A DNA stretch of 64,000 nucleotides from Mucilaginibacter glaciei (GCF_014773245.1 NZ_JACWMX010000004.1:62001-126000), one strand, 5' to 3'; shown: positions 51,978 to 61,152, counted from the first letter of the stretch. Notes: a model not told the origin generated them from the letters alone. Numbers and translations: made by a program.

Positions 51978-52344
51978 ATGCCATAATTACACCAACCAGC
52001 AATGCGCCAAAAATACGGCCGCTAAAGCTCTGGAAACTGGTATCGTTACCCGATACCATGTAGTTAATATATAAAATACCTGCAAAAATGGTTACTACAC
52101 CGCCTACCAGCAAAATCTTAAAGGCTTGGACCAATGCTTCTAAAAAGCCCATTTTGCCTTCTAATTCGCCATCCCTAAATTGTTTAACGCCAAAGTATAA
52201 GCCTATCAGCGGGATCAATGCCGATGCATATTCTATTGGTGCTACCTGGCTGTCAACTATGTTGTGTTCTGTTGAGCGCATCACAAATAGCCATATGATA
52301 CTTAAAACACCTATTAATAGCCCGAAAATTACTGAATTCTTCAT
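51931..52344 (-). CDS. DUF4199-family membrane protein
   Basis: The 137-residue protein has about four membrane helices (FGLLIGVLSIIWLFVM, ALIPLIGLYFGVKQF, ILLVGGVVTIFAGILY, IFGALLVGVIMAFGVSLLLT) and FRDGELEGKMGFLEAL between helices 2 and 3, matching DUF4199. The function is unknown. It is divergent from mfd. Confidence 0.87.
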   Translation of the reverse strand: MKNSVIFGLLIGVLSIIWLFVMRSTEHNIVDSQVAPIEYASALIPLIGLYFGVKQFRDGELEGKMGFLEALVQAFKILLVGGVVTIFAGILYINYMVSGNDTSFQSFSGRIFGALLVGVIMAFGVSLLLTTKSNKVD

Positions 52345-52469
52345 ATTGTATAAAGTTTGGTTAAAATTGCGTGTGGTTTGGAAATATCATTTAAAAGTAA
52401 ACAATACCCCAAATTGTTTGCTATAAAATCTGATAATTAACCTGCGGGCTTTAAAAACCCTTTTTTATC

Positions 52470-52477
52470 TATATTTG
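52470..52477 (+). promoter_or_regulatory. -7 box TATATTTG of mfd, near-leaderless
   Basis: TATATTTG is a full match to TAnnTTTG and ends 8 bases before the TTG start codon of mfd. No clear -33 TTG lies 19-21 bases upstream. Confidence 0.55.
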
Positions 52478-52484
52478 TACCGAT

Positions 52485-55400
52485 TTGAACATCCGTGATA
52501 TATTAGAGCGATACAAGGCAGACGAGCGGGTTAAGGCATTGGCGCAAGCGCTAAATTCCGGTAAAAATCCAAGGATACAACTGCGTGGTTTAGTCGGGTC
52601 GGGGGATGCGGCCATGGCGGCAGCATTGTATTTTTTGCAGCACAAGCACATGATTTTTGTGCTGCCCGAGCGCGAAGAAGCCTCTTACTTTCTGGCCGAC
52701 CTGGAGAGCCTTACCGGCAAGGATGTTTTGCTCTTCCCCTCATCGTACCGCAAACCATTTGAATTTACCCAGCCCGATAGCGCCAATGTACTGGCACGTG
52801 CCGAGGTATTGAACGAGCTGAACCATTCTACCGAGTACGGTCAGCTGATCGTAACTTACCCGGAAGCCATTGCCGAAAAGGTGATAGACCGGGCATCATT
52901 AGAAAAAAACACTTTAGAAATTTCTGTAGGCAATAAACTCAATATCGAATTCATCAGCGAGTTTTTAGTTGATTATGATTTTGACCGGGTTGATTTTGTT
53001 TATGAGCCGGGACAATTCTCTGTCCGTGGGGGTATCGTTGATATCTTTTCATTCTCGCATGACCTGCCCTACCGGGTAGAGTTCTTCGGCGATTTTATCG
53101 AGTCGATCCGTACATTCGAGATAGAGAGCCAACTTTCTGTTGAGCAGGTGAAGAATATCACCATAGTCCCTAACGTACAATCTAAATTTTTAACAGAGAA
53201 CAATATTTCCCTGCTGGAATATGTAGAGCCAGACACCTGCGTATGGATAAAGGATGTACAGTTTACGCTGGACATTATCCAAACGGGCCACAAAAAGGCA
53301 ACCCAGTTATGGAAGGCTTTATCTGCCGAGGATAAAAACCAAAACCCCGATTGGATAGACCCTAAATTTAGTTTTACGGACGAAAAACTAATTGCCGACC
53401 AGCTGCGCGATTTTTCGGTAGTAGAATTTGGCAAGCAGTTTTTTTATACTGATGCCACGCAGATCAGTTTTGATATGCGCCCGCAGCCATCTTTTAATAA
53501 AGATTTTAGCCTGCTGATCCATAATTTCAAGAACAACGAGGCTGAAAAGATAGAGAACTATATCCTGACGGATAGTGCGAGACAGGTAGAGCGTTTGTAT
53601 GCGATCCTGGAAGATCTGGATAAAACCGTGAAATTCACACCGGTTAGCATCAGCATCCGCGAAGGGTTTATTGACCGCGAACACAAACTGGCCTGCTATA
53701 CCGATCATCAGATTTTTGACCGTTACTACAAATACAAGCTTAAAAAGGGTTACCAGCGCTCGCAAGCTATCACGCTGAAAGAACTGCGTGATCTGAAACC
53801 CGGCGATTTCATCACCCACATCGATCACGGTATTGGCAAATATGCCGGGCTGGAAAAGGTAGAAGTGAACAGCAAAACGCAGGAGATGATCCGTTTGATC
53901 TATGCTGATAACGATCTGCTCTACGTGAATATCAATTCGCTAAACCGTATCAGCAAATACAGCGGCAAAGAAGGTACGCAGCCCCGCATGAACAAGCTGG
54001 GTACCGATACCTGGGAACGCCTCAAGAAAACCACAAAAAAAAAAGTTAAAGATATTGCCCGCGACCTGATCAAGCTATATGCCGTGCGTAAGGCGCAGGA
54101 TGGCAACGCGTTTTCGCCGGATAGTTACTTGCAAACCGAGCTGGAAGCGTCCTTCCTTTACGAAGACACCCCCGACCAGGAAAAAGCCACTACCGATTTT
54201 AAAAAGGATATGGAATCACCGCATCCTATGGACAGACTGATCTGCGGTGATGTGGGTTTTGGTAAAACAGAGATTGCCGTTCGTGCAGCATTTAAAGCCG
54301 TGGCCGATAGCAAGCAAGTGGCCATATTGGTGCCTACTACTATTTTAGCCGCCCAGCATTACAAAACATTCAGTGACCGCCTAAAGGGTTTCCCCTGCAA
54401 TATAGATTACGTAAACCGCTTTAAAACTAATAAACAGATCAAAGATACCCTTGCCGGGTTAAAGGAAGGCAAGGTGGATATTATTATCGGCACGCACCGT
54501 TTGGTGAGTAAGGATGTGAAGTTTAAGGATCTGGGCCTGATGATCATTGACGAGGAACAGAAGTTTGGCGTAGGCACCAAAGAAAAGCTGAAGCAGATGC
54601 GCGCCAACGTAGATACGCTGACGCTGACGGCAACGCCGATCCCGCGTACACTGCATTTTTCCCTGATGGGTGCGCGTGATCTTTCCATTATATCCACCCC
54701 GCCGCCCAACAGGCAGCCGGTGGTTACCGAATTACATGTGTTTAATGATACGCTGATCAAAGAAGCTGTCGAGCATGAGATAGAGCGCGACGGACAGGTG
54801 TTCTTTATCCATAACCGCGTGGCTGATTTGCCGCAATTAGGGGGCATGATCCATAAACTTGTTCCCAAAGCACGCATCGGTATTGCCCACGGGCAGTTAG
54901 AGGGCGACGCGCTGGAAGATGTGATGCTGAAATTTGTGAACCACGAGTACGACGTATTAGTAGCCACAACCATTATCGAAGCAGGTTTGGATATCCCGAA
55001 CGCCAACACCATCATTATTAACCATGCCCACATGTTTGGCCTGAGCGATCTGCACCAGATGCGCGGCCGTGTGGGGCGGAGCAATAAAAAGGCTTACTGT
55101 TATTTATTGAGTCCGCCGTTAAGTACATTAACCAACGAGGCCCGCAAGCGCCTGAGCGCCATTGAAGAGTTTAGCGACCTGGGCAGCGGCTTTAACGTAG
55201 CCATGCGCGATCTGGACATCCGCGGAAGCGGTAACCTTTTGGGCGCAGAACAAAGCGGCTTTATCGCCGAGATCGGCTTTGATATGTACCATAAGATCCT
55301 GGACGAGGCCATACAGGAACTGAAAGAAGATGAATTTAAGGGCGTGTTCCCGGATGATAAGCCAAGGCCGTACATTTCCTTTACCCAGATAGACACCGAC

Positions 55401-55835
55401 CAGGAGATCATGATCCCGGACGAATACGTAACCAGCATTGCCGAGCGTTATAATTTGTATACCGAGCTAAGCAAACTGGAAAATGAGACCGAGCTGGCCG
55501 CCTTTAAACAGCAACTGCATGACCGTTTCGGCCCTGTCCCGCCTACGGTTAATGACCTGCTGAATTCTATGCGCCTGCAATGGCTGGGAAAAGCTATCGG
55601 GTTTGAAAAAGTGTCGCTTAAAAAGAATGTGCTGCGCGGATATTTCATTGCCAACCAGCAATCATCCTACTTTGAAACCGATGCCTTTAAAGAAGTGCTC
55701 AACTTTGTACAACGCAACCCGCGACGTACCAATTTAAAGGAAGTAAAGAATACCCTGAGATTAAGTATTGAAAGTGTTAATTCTATTGACCAGGCCGTTG
55801 AATTTTTGAGCGAGATTGCGTGGCAGCCGGCTTAA
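52485..55835 (+). CDS. mfd: Transcription-repair coupling factor
   Basis: The 1116-residue protein has an N-terminal UvrB-like region, the RNA polymerase interaction domain (PGDFITHIDHGIGKYAGLE, near 430-450), a helicase core (GDVGFGKTEIAVRAA, IIDEEQKFG, LTATPIPRTLHFSLMGARDL, ATTIIEAGLDIPNANTII, RGRVGRS) and the C-terminal TRCF domain. Mfd removes stalled RNA polymerase and recruits UvrA. The start is TTG: the N-terminal NIRDILERYKADERVKALAQ follows directly and the first ATG is about 40 codons later inside conserved sequence. It has its own promoter just upstream. Confidence 0.96.
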   Translation: MNIRDILERYKADERVKALAQALNSGKNPRIQLRGLVGSGDAAMAAALYFLQHKHMIFVLPEREEASYFLADLESLTGKDVLLFPSSYRKPFEFTQPDSANVLARAEVLNELNHSTEYGQLIVTYPEAIAEKVIDRASLEKNTLEISVGNKLNIEFISEFLVDYDFDRVDFVYEPGQFSVRGGIVDIFSFSHDLPYRVEFFGDFIESIRTFEIESQLSVEQVKNITIVPNVQSKFLTENNISLLEYVEPDTCVWIKDVQFTLDIIQTGHKKATQLWKALSAEDKNQNPDWIDPKFSFTDEKLIADQLRDFSVVEFGKQFFYTDATQISFDMRPQPSFNKDFSLLIHNFKNNEAEKIENYILTDSARQVERLYAILEDLDKTVKFTPVSISIREGFIDREHKLACYTDHQIFDRYYKYKLKKGYQRSQAITLKELRDLKPGDFITHIDHGIGKYAGLEKVEVNSKTQEMIRLIYADNDLLYVNINSLNRISKYSGKEGTQPRMNKLGTDTWERLKKTTKKKVKDIARDLIKLYAVRKAQDGNAFSPDSYLQTELEASFLYEDTPDQEKATTDFKKDMESPHPMDRLICGDVGFGKTEIAVRAAFKAVADSKQVAILVPTTILAAQHYKTFSDRLKGFPCNIDYVNRFKTNKQIKDTLAGLKEGKVDIIIGTHRLVSKDVKFKDLGLMIIDEEQKFGVGTKEKLKQMRANVDTLTLTATPIPRTLHFSLMGARDLSIISTPPPNRQPVVTELHVFNDTLIKEAVEHEIERDGQVFFIHNRVADLPQLGGMIHKLVPKARIGIAHGQLEGDALEDVMLKFVNHEYDVLVATTIIEAGLDIPNANTIIINHAHMFGLSDLHQMRGRVGRSNKKAYCYLLSPPLSTLTNEARKRLSAIEEFSDLGSGFNVAMRDLDIRGSGNLLGAEQSGFIAEIGFDMYHKILDEAIQELKEDEFKGVFPDDKPRPYISFTQIDTDQEIMIPDEYVTSIAERYNLYTELSKLENETELAAFKQQLHDRFGPVPPTVNDLLNSMRLQWLGKAIGFEKVSLKKNVLRGYFIANQQSSYFETDAFKEVLNFVQRNPRRTNLKEVKNTLRLSIESVNSIDQAVEFLSEIAWQPA

Positions 55836-55837
55836 GG

Positions 55838-56245
55838 TTACCAAACAACGTTGACAATATCTTTGTAAAGACCGAATTTTTCATCGCCTGATAATATTGT
55901 AGCTTTCTCTTCAGTCGCCGTAGCTATCAATAGTGTGTCAAAAGGGTCACGATGGTTTTCGAAAAGTGGAACCTTACCGTATGCATACAAATGTTGCGTT
56001 TCCGTTGGGAGATATTCAAAGCCATCAGCTATCGCTTGTAAATAGAATTCTTCAATTGAGATTGAAAACTTATCAAGTTTGACCAACTTTAATTTTATTG
56101 CTAACTCAAATAAGCTTGTCTGGCTAAATAAGATTGCGTTATCCGCATCTTGTATTATTTCTACAACGCGCTTAGGGAGGCTACTGTTATTTTGTTGAAA
56201 CCATATGAGGCAGTGAGTATCTAAAAGATACTTATTAGTAGACAT
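55838..56245 (-). CDS. PIN-domain toxin (VapC-like)
   Basis: The 135-residue protein has PIN-domain acidic residues Asp9 (LLDTHCLIW), Glu47 (SLFELAIKL), Asp100/Asp103 (HRDPFDTLLIATA) and Asp121 (LSGDEKFG). This is the metal-dependent RNase fold of VapC-type toxins. Its start overlaps the stop of the antitoxin gene by one base (TAATG). Its stop is 2 bases from the mfd stop, convergent. Confidence 0.92.
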   Translation of the reverse strand: MSTNKYLLDTHCLIWFQQNNSSLPKRVVEIIQDADNAILFSQTSLFELAIKLKLVKLDKFSISIEEFYLQAIADGFEYLPTETQHLYAYGKVPLFENHRDPFDTLLIATATEEKATILSGDEKFGLYKDIVNVVW

Positions 56246-56457
56246 TACATATAATCTTTAAGATCATCTAATGGCTCGTTAAAGTCATCCGGCAATTCTA
56301 CTTTTCCTTTTAAGCTTCCGGGCACCCTTTTATTGGGTTTATTTTCGTCGGGGCCTGTTAAAAATGTCACCATTACATCGGTTTTAGAATACACCGGTGC
56401 ATCCTCGCTTAAAACAATACGCCCTTCTTCGTAATATCCTTTTATGGTAGTGAGCAT
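56245..56457 (-). CDS. Antitoxin of the PIN toxin (VapB-like, DUF2281 type)
   Basis: The 70-residue protein begins MLTTIKGYYEEGRIVLSEDA and ends VPGSLKGKVELPDDFNEPLD then DLKDYM. The N-terminal beta part and a C-terminal GSLKGK-acidic segment that masks the toxin active site are typical of DUF2281-type antitoxins. It is the first gene of the pair, and the toxin is translated by overlap. Confidence 0.87.
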   Translation of the reverse strand: MLTTIKGYYEEGRIVLSEDAPVYSKTDVMVTFLTGPDENKPNKRVPGSLKGKVELPDDFNEPLDDLKDYM

Positions 56458-56511
56458 AATAACAAATATAACAATAGTTGTAGTACAAATTACAAGCTAA
56501 GGATTTAACTT

Positions 56512-57465
56512 TTAAGCAGCTTTCTCGGCCTCTACTTTGATGTGCGCTAATACACGTTCGTGTATCTTATGGATAATAAAATCGCACCAGATGTTCCAGT
56601 ACGCAACAGGTTTTATCTTGTTGTAATACCAGGTAGTACCTTCTAATAATGTGCTGCCGTTTTTTAACCGGTTTATATTGAATTGCCCATGTTTGGAAAT
56701 AAAATAGCCATGTATATGATTGGGGTGCAGGTCATAAAAGCTTAATTCTTTCATCGTTTCAGGCTGTTCATCTACATCAAACTTAAGTAAATGCGGTTGC
56801 TGCCATACGGTTATGGGTTCAATAAAGCTACCTGTCGAAAAATTACAACGCCTGATAGCACCCACGCCTACCCCATCAATCTTTGCATTAATAGGATATG
56901 CTATGCCAGCATTAAAAATCAATTCAGACGGCGGGCTTAATTGAGGGAATTGAATAACATTTTTCCAGACAGCTTCCGGCGATGCTTTTATGATGATGCG
57001 GGTTGTCACTGTACTTAACTGTTCTTTATCACTTCTACTTTGAACATATTCAAAGCCACTTATTACAGGCATTGAGACAATTAATAGTATGGCTACCACT
57101 GACGGGCTAACCGTTTTACTCCGGACTATCTCATACCCTATCAAATAGCCTAACCAGGCAAAGAATAACCCTATCGGCGCGGCCATCACAATGCAAATGA
57201 TGCCTTCAAACGCAAAAGTTAGTAAACCCAGGCAAAAGATTAGTAGAGTTGCCAACGTCAGCTTAAAACAAGAAACTTTCCGTACCTCATTTTTGTAAGC
57301 GTAAAATATTGTTGCCAATGCACCTAACACCGTAGGTAGCCAAACAAACAAGCCAACAGAGTAACTTGGGAAAATTTTCAGGTTAATAAAAGCGCAAACC
57401 CAGCAAATTATGCAGGTAATAGCAATAGCAAACGTTCTTCTATTATTAGAAAGTTGTTGAAGCAT
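56512..57465 (-). CDS. Membrane protein with a C-terminal SRPBCC (START-like) domain
   Basis: The 317-residue protein has about five N-terminal membrane helices (to about residue 145) followed by an SRPBCC/polyketide-cyclase-like domain (VTTRIIIKASPEAVWKNVIQ, GVGAIRRCNFSTGSFIEPIT, LLEGTTWYYNKIKP). Such domains bind lipophilic ligands. The function is unknown. It ends 54 bases from vapB and begins 6 bases after hpt, so it is the second gene of an hpt operon. Confidence 0.82.
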   Translation of the reverse strand: MLQQLSNNRRTFAIAITCIICWVCAFINLKIFPSYSVGLFVWLPTVLGALATIFYAYKNEVRKVSCFKLTLATLLIFCLGLLTFAFEGIICIVMAAPIGLFFAWLGYLIGYEIVRSKTVSPSVVAILLIVSMPVISGFEYVQSRSDKEQLSTVTTRIIIKASPEAVWKNVIQFPQLSPPSELIFNAGIAYPINAKIDGVGVGAIRRCNFSTGSFIEPITVWQQPHLLKFDVDEQPETMKELSFYDLHPNHIHGYFISKHGQFNINRLKNGSTLLEGTTWYYNKIKPVAYWNIWCDFIIHKIHERVLAHIKVEAEKAA

Positions 57466-57471
57466 AATGTG

Positions 57472-58011
57472 CTACCCTATCTTCCTGTAAATCCCTTTTA
57501 AATTCCTGCCCAGTTCTTTGTAATCTAACCCATAACCTACCACAAATTCATTAGGGATCTGGAAGGCTACATATTTCAACTCCTCAATGCTGTATACTAC
57601 AGCATCGGGTTTAAAAAGAAGGGTGCAAACGGTGATAGACGCCGGCTTGCGTACCATTAGTTTCTCTATCAGGTATTTGATGGTATTACCGCTGTCAATA
57701 ATATCTTCAACCAGTATCACATCTTTATTCTCAATGTTTACATGGAGGTCAAAATCATCGCGAATGGTGCGGGTGCTCGACAGACCGCCAAAGTAGGAAG
57801 CCAGCTTAGTAAACGTAACTTCGCAGGGCACTACAATTTCTTTAACCAAATCGGCAGCGAACATAAAACTACCGTTTAGGATTCCTACAAATATGGGCTC
57901 CTTACCCTCAAAATCTTCGTTGATTTGCTGTGCAACTTCGGCAACGCGCTGCTGAATTTTCTCGGGCGATATCAGCGGCTCAAACTCCAGGTCGGCTATT
58001 TGTAGTTTCAT
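57472..58011 (-). CDS. hpt: Hypoxanthine phosphoribosyltransferase
   Basis: The 179-residue protein has the PRPP-binding loop VILVEDIIDSGNTIKYL, the N-terminal IFVGILNGSFMFAADLVKEI and the loop KLASYFGG, as in bacterial Hpt. It salvages hypoxanthine (and often guanine) to the nucleotide. An upstream TATATTTT (one mismatch to the -7 box) ends a few bases before the ATG, again suggesting a very short leader. Confidence 0.95.
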   Translation of the reverse strand: MKLQIADLEFEPLISPEKIQQRVAEVAQQINEDFEGKEPIFVGILNGSFMFAADLVKEIVVPCEVTFTKLASYFGGLSSTRTIRDDFDLHVNIENKDVILVEDIIDSGNTIKYLIEKLMVRKPASITVCTLLFKPDAVVYSIEELKYVAFQIPNEFVVGYGLDYKELGRNLKGIYRKIG

Positions 58012-58127
58012 CGTACTAAAATATATTTTTTTTTGATGCGTAGTGTAAAAATATCGTCATCAACTATTCACCTGGCTTTGTAATAATCAACTTGACAGCG
58101 GTATACACATCCAAAAAAGATAAATAC

Positions 58128-58135
58128 TATATTTG
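58128..58135 (+). promoter_or_regulatory. -7 box TATATTTG of the M16 peptidase, near-leaderless
   Basis: TATATTTG matches TAnnTTTG fully and ends 6 bases before the ATG at 58142. The nearest TTG upstream (58092-58094) is too far for a -33 element. Confidence 0.55.
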
Positions 58136-58141
58136 AATTGC

Positions 58142-59374
58142 ATGACAGACCATTATATTCATACGCTGCCCAACGGTATCCGGATCCTTTTTAAACCTTC
58201 ACCATCGCCCATTACCCATTGCTGCTTTGTGCTAAACGCCGGCTCACGCGATGAACTGCCCGAAAAGGAAGGCCTCGCGCATTTTATTGAGCACCTGGTG
58301 TTTAAAGCAACCGAAAGGCGCAGCACCAACCAGATACTCAACTACCTGGAGTTGGTAGGTGCCGACCTGAATGCGTACACCACAAAAGAATATACCTGTA
58401 TTCACGCATCGTTGCTAAACCAGCACCTGGAGCGGGCCGTAGATCTTTTTGAGGATATCCTGTTCCACTCTACCTTCCCCGAACAGGAAATGGAAAAGGA
58501 GCGCGGCGTGATCTTAGATGAGATTGCCAGCTATGAAGATCAGCCCGAAGAAGCCATCCAGGATGATTTTGAGGCTTTGCTCTTTGACGGCCACCCCATA
58601 GGTAAAAATATATTGGGCACCCCCAAATCTGTAGCGGCTCTAAGTGGTGATGATATTAAACAATTCACGCTCGCTAATAACAATACGCATCAAATGATCT
58701 TTGCCGTTTATGGCAACTACGATTTTAAAAAGCTGGTGAAATTGTGCGAAAAGTATTTTGGCGGGGTTGCAGAGAACAACCATCAAAAAAACCGTATCAC
58801 GCCTGAGGCGATTAAAAGCTCCATTCATACTATCCAAAAACCTATCAATCAAACGCATTGTGTGCTGGGTGGCAGGGCGTACCCGTCGGCAAGCCCTAAC
58901 AAATATGGTTTGCTTTTGCTTAACAACGTATTGGGCGGTATGGGTATGAGTAACCGATTAAACCTGGAGATCCGTGAGAAATACGGCATTGCATACACTA
59001 TAGAAAGTAATTACACATCGTTAACCGACACAGGCATTTTCTCTATCTATTTCGGCACCGATGCCGGCAAGGCAGAAAAGGCCCTGAAACTGGTGCATAA
59101 AGAACTAAAAAAGCTGCGAGACAATAAGCTGGGACCGATACAACTGAAACAGGCAAAGGAAAAATTTATCGGGCAAATTGCATTGGCCGAAGAGAACCGT
59201 ATGAGCCTGATCATATCTATGGCTAAAAGCCTGCTTGATTTTGATCGCATCGACTCTTTAGAAGATATTTTTAGTAAGATAAACTCGGTTACGGCAGAAG
59301 ACCTGCTGGGTGTCAGCAACGAAATATTTGATAATGACCGTATGATAACCTTATTATTTGAGCCTAAAGCGTAA
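58142..59374 (+). CDS. M16-family zinc peptidase (pitrilysin-like)
   Basis: Counting from the ATG at 58142 the protein has 410 residues. It has the inverted zinc motif HFIEH (near residues 45-49), with the third ligand about 76 residues later in VILDEIASYEDQPEE. The second half repeats the fold (GLLLLNNVLGGMGMSNRLNL, EKYGIAYTIESNY). It cleaves peptides or proteins, probably in the cytoplasm since no signal peptide is present. A TTG at 58133 overlaps the promoter box and is rejected. def follows after 18 bases and has its own promoter. Confidence 0.93.
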   Translation: MTDHYIHTLPNGIRILFKPSPSPITHCCFVLNAGSRDELPEKEGLAHFIEHLVFKATERRSTNQILNYLELVGADLNAYTTKEYTCIHASLLNQHLERAVDLFEDILFHSTFPEQEMEKERGVILDEIASYEDQPEEAIQDDFEALLFDGHPIGKNILGTPKSVAALSGDDIKQFTLANNNTHQMIFAVYGNYDFKKLVKLCEKYFGGVAENNHQKNRITPEAIKSSIHTIQKPINQTHCVLGGRAYPSASPNKYGLLLLNNVLGGMGMSNRLNLEIREKYGIAYTIESNYTSLTDTGIFSIYFGTDAGKAEKALKLVHKELKKLRDNKLGPIQLKQAKEKFIGQIALAEENRMSLIISMAKSLLDFDRIDSLEDIFSKINSVTAEDLLGVSNEIFDNDRMITLLFEPKA

Positions 59375-59388
59375 AACTATTACTTTTG
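59357..59388 (+). promoter_or_regulatory. Promoter of def, leaderless
   Basis: TTTG (59357-59360) and TACTTTTG (59381-59388) are separated by 20 bases, a full match to the Bacteroidota promoter pattern. The def ATG starts 4 bases later at 59393, so the mRNA should have no leader. The -33 element lies inside the end of the M16 gene. Confidence 0.75.
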
Positions 59389-59392
59389 TATA

Positions 59393-59965
59393 ATGAAATA
59401 CCCTATCATCGCATACGGCGACCCTGTTTTAAGGCGCAAAGCCACGTCAATTGAGCCTGATGAGTACCCGCATATTAAAGAATTGGTAGATAATATGTTT
59501 GATACCATGTACGGTGCGCGCGGTGTAGGATTGGCCGCCCCGCAGGTAGGAATGTCGATGCGTTTGTTCGTGATAGATGCCTCGCCATTTGATGATGAAG
59601 ACCCGGATCTAAAAGGGTTTAAAAAGGTATTTATAAACGCCACCATACTGGAAGAAACCGGTGAAGAGTGGTCGTTTAATGAGGGCTGTTTAAGCATCCC
59701 GGATATCCGCGAAGATGTGTCGCGCAAGCCGGTTGTGCGCATTTCTTACTACGACGAAACCTGGAAACACCACGAAGAAACATTTAAGGGAATGGCCGCC
59801 CGTGTTATTCAGCATGAATACGACCATATTGAAGGTAAATTATTCACAGATAAGTTAAGCCCCTTACGAAAACGACTGATTGAAAAACGCTTGAATGATA
59901 TTTCAAAAGGCGCTGTCGACGTAGATTACCGGATGAAATTCCCGGCTGCTAAGAAAGGGAGATAG
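59393..59965 (+). CDS. def: Peptide deformylase
   Basis: The 190-residue protein has the three deformylase motifs: GVGLAAPQVG, EGCLSIPDI with the metal-binding Cys, and the final IQHEYDHIEGKLF with the HExxH metal site. It removes the formyl group from new proteins. It is transcribed from its own promoter and ends at a bidirectional terminator. Confidence 0.97.
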   Translation: MKYPIIAYGDPVLRRKATSIEPDEYPHIKELVDNMFDTMYGARGVGLAAPQVGMSMRLFVIDASPFDDEDPDLKGFKKVFINATILEETGEEWSFNEGCLSIPDIREDVSRKPVVRISYYDETWKHHEETFKGMAARVIQHEYDHIEGKLFTDKLSPLRKRLIEKRLNDISKGAVDVDYRMKFPAAKKGR

Positions 59966-59975
59966 CAGCGAACGC

Positions 59976-60078
59976 AAGATAGTAAGAATCAAGAGCCAAG
60001 ACTGAAAATATAACAAGAAAGCCGCGAACAAATGTTCGCGGCTTTCTTAATTTCTTGACCTTTGATTCTTACTATCTT
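59976..60078. repeat. 17-bp perfect inverted repeat around the def terminator (dispersed element)
   Basis: AAGATAGTAAGAATCAA (59976-59992) is the reverse complement of TTGATTCTTACTATCTT (60062-60078). The arms belong to the TAAGAATCAAGA family seen at 29281 and 39600, here as an inverted pair with the terminator hairpin inside. Confidence 0.8.
60015..60048. terminator. Bidirectional terminator between def and a carboxypeptidase-like-domain gene
   Basis: AAGAAAGCCGCGAACA (60015-60030) and TGTTCGCGGCTTTCTT (60033-60048) pair perfectly, with T-rich ends on both strands. Confidence 0.85.
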
Positions 60079-60085
60079 ACCTCTC

Positions 60086-60721
60086 CTAATTCGACGTGCT
60101 TCTGCTCTTATCGCCGTCGGCAATTGATTTGATCAGACTACCCCATGCTAAAGGGTTCAGCAGCGGGTTAGTAATAGAGTGCGAATTAACAATATTGTTG
60201 TGGAATTGGGTTGCGTTAGCCGATTGGATCTCATGCCCGTCACGTGCCAGTGTATTTTGCGATGCGAATAAGGCTGCGCGGCTTACATTTTTACGGGCAA
60301 TCTCCAGGTCGTCATCCGCTAATTTAGCAGAAACAAAGTCCTTACGGAACTCGTCTGTTGTAGCCCATGGAAATAACCGCACAACCGGCAGGTTATTGAT
60401 CTGCGGCTTGATCTTTACCTGTGTAGTATAGCTTTTATTGGCAACGTTAGCCGGTATAACCACCATCACAGGTGCGTAACCCACTGCAGTAAAACGCAGG
60501 GTATCCTGCTCATGCGCCACAAAAGAAAAATAACCTTTATAGTTGGCGGCAGTTACGTTACCGTGGTCATTTAGATTGGTAATGTTCACAAACGGTACAA
60601 TCACATTGCTGCTATCGGCATTGAATATAACGCCGGTAAATTGCACCAATGGCTGCTCCTTCTTCTGCGCCAGCGCGCCGAACGATACAAACAATAACAA
60701 TATGCCAATTAACTTCTTCAT
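60086..60721 (-). CDS. Exported protein with carboxypeptidase-like regulatory domain
   Basis: The 211-residue protein has a signal peptide ending in GALAQ and a carboxypeptidase-regulatory-like beta domain (about 27-95, VQFTGVIFNADSSNVIVPFV, GYFSFVAHEQDTLRFTAVGY). The last 100 residues are helical, with TTDEFRKDFVSAKLADDDLE. Such proteins are common in Bacteroidota. Their exact role is unknown. It is a single gene convergent with def. Confidence 0.82.
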   Translation of the reverse strand: MKKLIGILLLFVSFGALAQKKEQPLVQFTGVIFNADSSNVIVPFVNITNLNDHGNVTAANYKGYFSFVAHEQDTLRFTAVGYAPVMVVIPANVANKSYTTQVKIKPQINNLPVVRLFPWATTDEFRKDFVSAKLADDDLEIARKNVSRAALFASQNTLARDGHEIQSANATQFHNNIVNSHSITNPLLNPLAWGSLIKSIADGDKSRSTSN

Positions 60722-60828
60722 TTATAAATCCGTAGTATAACTACCTATAGGGTTAAATATTGTTTTAACCGGCGGGTAAAAATACATCATTGAACTAACT
60801 CAACACGTAATTTAACAATTCTTAACAA

Positions 60829-61107
60829 CTATCTTAAATTTTCAGGGAGCACGGCATTGGGGTCATCAATGTCGGTTAGGTTTATCGCTTCAATGCCAGT
60901 AATCTCCGGTACTGCCTTCAGTATCGCTTGCTCAATGCCGGCTTTCAACGTCATGATGCTCATAGGGCAAGAGCCGCATGAACCTAATAACTTTAACCGC
61001 ACTATTTTTTCAGGAGTAATTTCTTCTACAGACACGTTACCACCATCTGCCTCTAAATAAGGGCGAATGGTATCCAATGCTGCTTCTACCTGATCTGTTA
61101 AACTCAT
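60829..61107 (-). CDS. NifU C-terminal-domain protein
   Basis: The 92-residue protein is the NifU-type scaffold domain alone: VEAALDTIRPYLEADGGNV, the Fe-S binding KLLGSCGSCPMSIMTLKAGI with CxxC, and EITGIEAI. It carries or delivers Fe-S clusters. It lies 45 bases after the Mrp ATPase gene on the same strand, and the two probably act together in cluster assembly. Confidence 0.94.
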   Translation of the reverse strand: MSLTDQVEAALDTIRPYLEADGGNVSVEEITPEKIVRLKLLGSCGSCPMSIMTLKAGIEQAILKAVPEITGIEAINLTDIDDPNAVLPENLR

Positions 61108-61152
61108 TTTATTTAATTATATAGTAAAGTTATTTAAAATTATCTAAATAGC

